23,446 bases of DNA. Origin: Jimgerdemannia flammicorona (Eukaryota; Mucoromycota; Endogonomycetes; Endogonales; Endogonaceae). The stretch is taken from NCBI GenBank assembly GCA_003990745.1, contig RBNI01001255.1:1-23446 (forward strand). The letters are read 5' to 3'. Of the stretch, positions 19,810-23,446 are shown piece by piece. Every line of letters begins with the position of its first letter. Within the stretch, counting starts at the first letter, position 1. The translations under genes and the position numbers were made by a program. A model generated the notes under the pieces. It had not been told where the DNA came from, did no database searches, and saw only the letters and a program-made list of their open reading frames with translations.

Positions 19810-20190
19810 AAGGCCCCAACTAAAGGAAGTCAAAAAGCAGCTAGATATGACCTATATGTAGCTGAAGAAGCTATAGTTTCCAATCAAGAAGTCAAGCAAG
19901 TCTATACAGGAATCAGCATCCAAATCCCTAAAGGACATGTTAGAAGAATATGCTGTCACAGCAGCCTAGTATTGAAAGGACTCTTAGTAGAAAGAGGAGT
20001 CATTGATAAGAATTACACAGGTGAAATTATTATCCTTATCTGAAACTATAGTTGGATACTATTCAAGATCCCTATTGGTTTCTGCATTGCCCAGATCCTA
20101 TTTGAGAAAATTGAGTCAACTCTAATAGTCAAGGAAGTCTCTGAACTACTACCTACTATCAGAGGATCCAAAGGATTTGGCTCATCAAAC
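19810..20190 (+). pseudogene. dUTPase domain between gag and protease, element B
   Basis: All five dUTPase motifs can be read in one frame. Motif 1 is PTKGSQKAARYDLYVAEE (19816-19869); motif 2 RRICCHSSLVLKG (about 19942-19980, Arg of RSGLA now His); motif 3 RGVIDKNYTGEIIIL with the catalytic-pocket Tyr (about 19993-20037); motif 4 PIGFCIAQILFEKI (about 20071-20112); motif 5 RGSKGFGSS (20161-20187), the Gly-rich lid. A TGA at 20041-20043 is the only stop inside. The product would hydrolyse dUTP, perhaps inside the particle during cDNA synthesis. Here it precedes the protease, unlike in element A. Being fused in frame between zinc knuckle and protease it belongs to the polyprotein, not to a captured host gene with introns. 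Confidence 0.85.
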
Positions 20191-20394
20191 AAGGCCCCAG
20201 CCCAACCTACTATGAACAAAGAAGAACAATTCTACAAGAAAATCAAAAATGGATATGTACCAAGTGGCCAATGCCCCTATGGCATTGGAATGTACTCTTC
20301 TTGAATGATTGATGATTGCTTCTCTTGTGTCAATGAATTGGCTCAAAGAAGAACTAACAGAAGGAAAGCTCCTACAACTGAAATCACTACCATT

Positions 20395-20763
20395 AGATCT
20401 GACAAACTGCTTACACTCCAAGCTTTTGTCAACCAAGCACCTATTAAGATTATGATAGATAGTAGTGTCTCAGGCAACTTCATTAATGAAGAAATAGCCA
20501 ACAGACTTAAGGTCTTCACCTCCCCAGTACAACAAACTCAAGCAATTGTCACAGCTGATGGAACCTCACATGTCATTAGCATGGAAGTCTGCAATCTACC
20601 CTTCTGAATTGGTGACTATCGAGTATATGTTACCCTCCAAATTGTACCACTTCCTGACAATGAGATTATTCTTGGAACTCCATGGTTAAAACAAGAGAAC
20701 CTCATGATCGATTGGGTAAATCATTCTCTAATCATCAAGAAAGGATGCCACAACTTCAAACTG
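20395..20763 (+). pseudogene. Aspartic protease of element B
   Basis: A retropepsin domain in the same frame as dUTPase. Active site is APIKIMIDSSVSGNFINEEI with Asp codon 20458-20460; the usual Asp-Ser/Thr-Gly is Asp-Ser-Ser, the third residue (AGT) fitting a G-to-A change from Gly. The C-terminal part is NEIILGTPWLKQENLMIDW (about 20661-20717), matching the ILGxxWL...IDW pattern of gypsy proteases. One TGA (20605-20607) interrupts it and a TAA (20764-20766) ends the frame. It would have processed Gag-dUTPase-protease. Confidence 0.75.
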
Positions 20764-21128
20764 TAAGGTGAAAAAGACCCACTCAACTCCAGCGACCTTG
20801 GACCAAAGATCACCTATATCAACAAGCTACAACTCAAGAAATTGGCCAAGAAATGCCCTCTTTTTGCTATCTCCATCTGTCCATCCAAAGAAAAACCCAA
20901 GAACTCTGAAGAAGATTTTTTCAAAGTTGATAGCCATGTCAGACTACTACTCCAGAAAGTCTGAGACACATTTCTGAACCAAACCACAGAACCACCTGTA
21001 TCTGTCATTATTAATGACCAAGAAGAATATAAAGTTGAACAAATCCTCAACAAACAGTCATAAGAACCATCCAAATGGTACAATAACACCAGAACATATT
21101 AGAAGGCCCCAATGAGAACATCGAAAGC
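20764..21128 (+). pseudogene. Post-protease linker joined to integrase-tail/chromodomain-like remnant
   Basis: After the protease the frame continues with AKKCPLFAISICPSK, as in the linker before RT of fungal gypsy elements. Around 20985-21060 it then reads EPPVSVIINDQEEYKVEQIL, the pattern found at the end of chromovirus integrases where a chromodomain begins (xxEYxVExIL). The rest (EPSKWYNN, KAPMRTSKAKKGR) is compatible with a decayed chromodomain tail. So about 3 kb that should encode RT, RNase H and integrase core is absent, with the likely deletion point near 20960-20985. The chromodomain reading is short and should be treated as probable only. Confidence 0.45.
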
Positions 21129-21129
21129 T

Positions 21130-21142
21130 AAGAAGGGGAGAG
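21130..21142 (+). promoter_or_regulatory. Polypurine tract of element B
   Basis: AAGAAGGGGAGAG is 13 purines ending two bases before the 3' LTR (TGTAAG at 21144). A polypurine tract primes plus-strand DNA synthesis in LTR elements, so this fixes element orientation and the 3' LTR start. Confidence 0.8.
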
Positions 21143-21676
21143 TTGTAAGTGCACAACCTCTAAGCCACCAAAACTGCATGTCATCCTCAGAACTAATTTG
21201 AAAACCACATGTAAGACTACAAAACAAGTTACTGAAGAGATCATCTGGTTACATGAAATACATCAGCAATATGAGAACTTACCACCAAGACACAAGAATA
21301 CTAGAAGAAGTACTACAACCATAAGACTGACTCTGAACCACTATAACTAGTTTGGTATACTATACTATTACAAAAGGAAACCAAAAGTACCAAAATCAAA
21401 CCAAGACAAGAAGAACTCTATCTCATCTATCAAAAGGTTTATGAACTGTACTTATCAACTCAAGACCAGGATACACTGCGACTATACAAGACCTCATTAC
21501 TTAGCAAAAGCAAAACACATTTGAACAACTCCATTCACTCTATCTGTATCACCTCTGTTGGAGAGTGACACTGAACTCAAGAAAGCTGACATCATTGAAA
21601 CCAATCTCAAGTCATCTATGTGACAGATATTACTACTAGAAATTGCCTCAGATTACAGAAAATATTATTTCTGAGA

Positions 21677-21687
21677 GGTTCGAACCC
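21677..21687 (+). promoter_or_regulatory. Pol III B-box-like site in LTR
   Basis: GGTTCGAACCC fits the B-box consensus GGTTCGANNCC. The 5' LTR has GGTTCAAACCC at 15531-15541. No matching A box or foldable tRNA was found at normal distance, so this is only a motif match. Confidence 0.25.
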
Positions 21688-22137
21688 CCAGCCGCAACAT
21701 TGGGAGCCCTTGCCCTAGATGAGAATGGCCAGTCCTCGCAAATGTACCAGCAGACCAAAAAAAAAGAAAACCAAGACCTGTTATCCTTGTACAACCATCA
21801 CCACCAAGGATAGCCTTAATCTTGCAAGAGATAGAAGTAACAATATCTTGAAAACTGATGATGTCAGAAGTCAGAAAACTGCTCAGACTTTGCTAGCGAT
21901 GATATCATCGATGGTGATGTCATCGAAGACTACCCAGATAGTGCCTAAACCTATAAATAGCTTAGCAGTCATAGTATAGTTAGATTAGCCTTGTACAATG
22001 TGACTGTGAACTAACTCAGCAGTCAGATGATCTCTTGACATGTCAGATCACACTTGTACTACATAACTACATTCTAACTCAGCAAGATACTTAGTGCTAT
22101 ATCCACATTCAACATAGCTCAGATAGCTCCTCACTAG

Positions 22138-22145
22138 TATAAATA
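22138..22145 (+). promoter_or_regulatory. TATA box of 3' LTR, element B
   Basis: TATAAATA followed by CCCCCTCTCCC, equivalent to 15982-15989. From this LTR it could drive transcription into the right flank (22251 onward). Confidence 0.5.
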
Positions 22146-22856
22146 CCCCCTCTCCCAGACCTCAGAATCTCAGACTTGACCTGAACAATCTGAGCACAAT
22201 CCTGAGCACTTCCTCATAATATCCCTTTACACAACTACTCCTAATATACGCTCCTTTCTCCACTACCTTACCAGTCACAAGGTTTGGTAGGCAACCTTCC
22301 GAGTCTCCTTTCCCCTATTATTACCCTCTCTATCTCGGGTTAGTTTGCTGTACCTGCAAGGGCATAGTGGAAGGAGAGCAATGGTGATGTGTTGCCCCTT
22401 TATCAGTGTCTGATTGGTGTCTTCTCTACTTTTTTGCAGTTTCTGGTGTCTTCGGCTATGTCTAGAGTGCATCCATTTTGGTGCAGTGCCTTCTTCCTTT
22501 TGCCATCACCAATAAGGTGCTGTCTCGGTGTGTCTCGGGCTATATAGAGAGTCGGCCAACCTTGGGCATCAAGTGCTCAGTGTAGGTTACCTGCAGGTCC
22601 TCAGTGCCTGTGGTGGGGCCCTCTGGCTTTGGTGAGCTTCCCAGTGAGCATGGTTCTGGCATAGGTGACTGTTTTTCAAGTGATGTCAGGATGGGAGGGG
22701 AGATGGCCATTACAGATAGGAGGAAGGGTGATTATGGTGAACCAGTGGAGTATCGGGCTAGGGGTGGTCATCGGGGCTGAGGCAGATAATATTTCGGTAG
22801 GGCCTTTTGATTGGCTGGCCAGGGGTGGGGTGGTGCAGGGACCAGCATCCTGGCTA

Positions 22857-23003
22857 TACCCAACTGGAACCAGGAGCTGACGCGGTAATACAATCGAGGC
22901 CCACAGGCTTGGAGAGTGGGACCTTCCTTATTTGACAGTACCCGACTGGAACTGAGAGCTGACATGGTAACGTGATCAAGGCCTACAGGCTCAGGGAGTG
23001 GGA
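22857..23003 (+). repeat. 65-bp direct duplication
   Basis: Copies at 22857-22921 and 22939-23003 both start TACCC(A/G)ACTGGAAC and end GTGGGA, with AGCTGAC, GGTAA and ACAGGCT kept. They differ at about 15 sites, mostly transitions. The offset is 82 bp. Confidence 0.75.
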
Positions 23004-23407
23004 GTGGAGTCTTTTCAGGCCCTAGCCCATGTGTAAGTCCTTTGGGGAAGGTGCTGCATGTAAGTTCTTTACTCACTCGCTTTGAATCCACTTTGCTCTC
23101 TGTTAGTTGGTTGGGAGGTTTTTTTCTTTACCTCAGGCTTTCTTTTGAAGTTCAGGGGGCTATTCTTTATTTAGTCCCAGCACTGCTAGATCTGACATGT
23201 AGGTGTGCTCTCGTGTGTAAATGATGATCCAGCCCTGGTGAGCAGACAAGTCTAGTCTATGTCATGGAGGTTGATATAGCCAGTATTCAACAGGTATAGC
23301 TGGAGTGGTGGGACTGCTGGACAATTTAGTAGCCTAGGTTAATGGGGAGATATTGTTCAGTGAGTGGTGGGGGAGGGTTTTGGCCTATATAGTCTAGGTT
23401 CCCTTCC

Positions 23408-23413
23408 AATAAA
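23408..23413 (+). terminator. AATAAA polyadenylation signal near right edge
   Basis: AATAAA is followed by a terminal A run starting at 23438. The 24-base spacing is normal for cleavage and polyadenylation. Confidence 0.45.
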
Positions 23414-23446
23414 ATTCTGTGGGACTATGAGTCTGTTAAAAAAAAA

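Larger units (their letters stand above)
14978..22250 (+). mobile_element. LTR element B: gag-dUTPase-protease, pol-less, gypsy type
   Basis: Two direct repeats of about 1.1 kb flank an internal region that (without the 16093-17368 insertion) is about 3.8 kb. Internal order is leader, gag, zinc knuckle, dUTPase, protease, a short integrase-tail-like segment and a polypurine tract next to the 3' LTR. RT, RNase H and the integrase core are missing, so mobility would have needed proteins in trans. Target duplications are not evident: the left flank ends ATGAT while CTCCT follows the right LTR. The element may have lost its flanks or recombined. Confidence 0.75.
21144..22250 (+). repeat. 3' LTR of element B
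   Basis: It starts TGTAAGTGCACAACC directly after the polypurine tract and ends around CTAATATACG. It aligns with 14978-16092. It keeps more CpG and TGCA-type bases than the 5' copy, for example TTCGAACC against TTCAAACC, so the 5' LTR has decayed more. It holds TATAAATA at 22138-22145 and an 86-codon open frame at 21719-21979 parallel to the one in the 5' LTR. Confidence 0.8.
22251..23446 (+). mobile_element. Unclassified GT-rich retroposed 3' end with AATAAA and poly(A)
   Basis: The segment is much less AT-rich than other non-LINE DNA here, and its short frames match nothing I recognise. It ends with AATAAA at 23408-23413, then 24 bases later an A run (23438-23446) that reaches the window edge. 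That ending is what a polyadenylated transcript copied into DNA would show, such as a 5'-truncated LINE or a Pol II-derived retroposon. The left boundary abuts the 3' LTR. It could instead be host 3' UTR sequence, and the short A run at the edge weakens the case. Confidence 0.35.

Noticed and set aside
18661..20436. Minus-strand frames at 18661-18891, 18892-19221, 19567-19755 and 20185-20436
   Set aside because: Antisense of the gag and dUTPase frame of element B.
19141..20763. Alternative genetic code (TGA read as Arg or Trp) for element B
   Set aside because: CGA and TGG codons still occur in the same frame, neighbours carry TAG and TAA stops as well, and CpG decay explains the pattern.
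21661..21720. A tRNA gene around the TTCGAACC site
   Set aside because: The T-stem does not pair well and no acceptor, D or anticodon arm can be drawn upstream.
22251..22275. Similarity of the start of the right-end segment (TTCTCCACTAC) to the LINE 5' end (CTCTCCACTAC)
   Set aside because: Only about ten bases match and the sequences diverge at once; likely chance.

Overview
The window looks like a transposon cluster from a filamentous fungus, probably an ascomycete. Degenerate LTR and non-LTR retrotransposons are nested in AT-rich DNA, and most decay is by C-to-T type transitions. I found no convincing host gene, tRNA, rRNA or CRISPR array. The organism call rests only on element types and mutation style and is not certain.

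Layout. (1) About 29-5905 and 11755-12200, minus strand: a decayed Ty3/gypsy element A. In transcription order it carries gag with a zinc knuckle, aspartic protease, a dUTPase domain, reverse transcriptase, RNase H, integrase with an intact DD35E triad, and a probable LTR at the left edge. Its RT-thumb/RNase H module is present twice in tandem, 750 bp apart. (2) 5906-11754, minus strand: an apparently full-length, two-ORF LINE inserted in the gag of element A. It has a poly(A) tail and an 8-bp target duplication, and gag reads in frame across the empty site. (3) 12200-14977: very AT-rich decayed DNA with a small tandem repeat and nothing I can name. (4) 14978-22250, plus strand: LTR element B, with two ~1.1-kb LTRs, a polypurine tract and gag, dUTPase and protease. 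RT, RNase H and most of integrase are missing, so it could only have moved with enzymes supplied in trans. (5) 16093-17368: a retroposon inserted at the end of the 5' LTR of B. It has about 1 kb of 9-bp minisatellite, a unique 3' part, AATAAA and poly(A), and is flanked by a 13-bp duplication. (6) 22251-23446: GT-rich unclassified sequence ending in AATAAA and poly(A), probably another retroposed 3' end.

The main points are as follows. Two gypsy-type elements both carry a dUTPase, but at different places in the polyprotein (after the protease in A, before it in B). Element B is a pol-less gag-dUTPase-protease element. The minisatellite retroposon resembles primate SVA in plan. The in-frame stops of B between 19141 and 20763 are all TGA, as expected from CpG decay of CGA codons, whereas the LINE and element A also carry TAG/TAA stops. 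No element here appears able to make all its proteins today.
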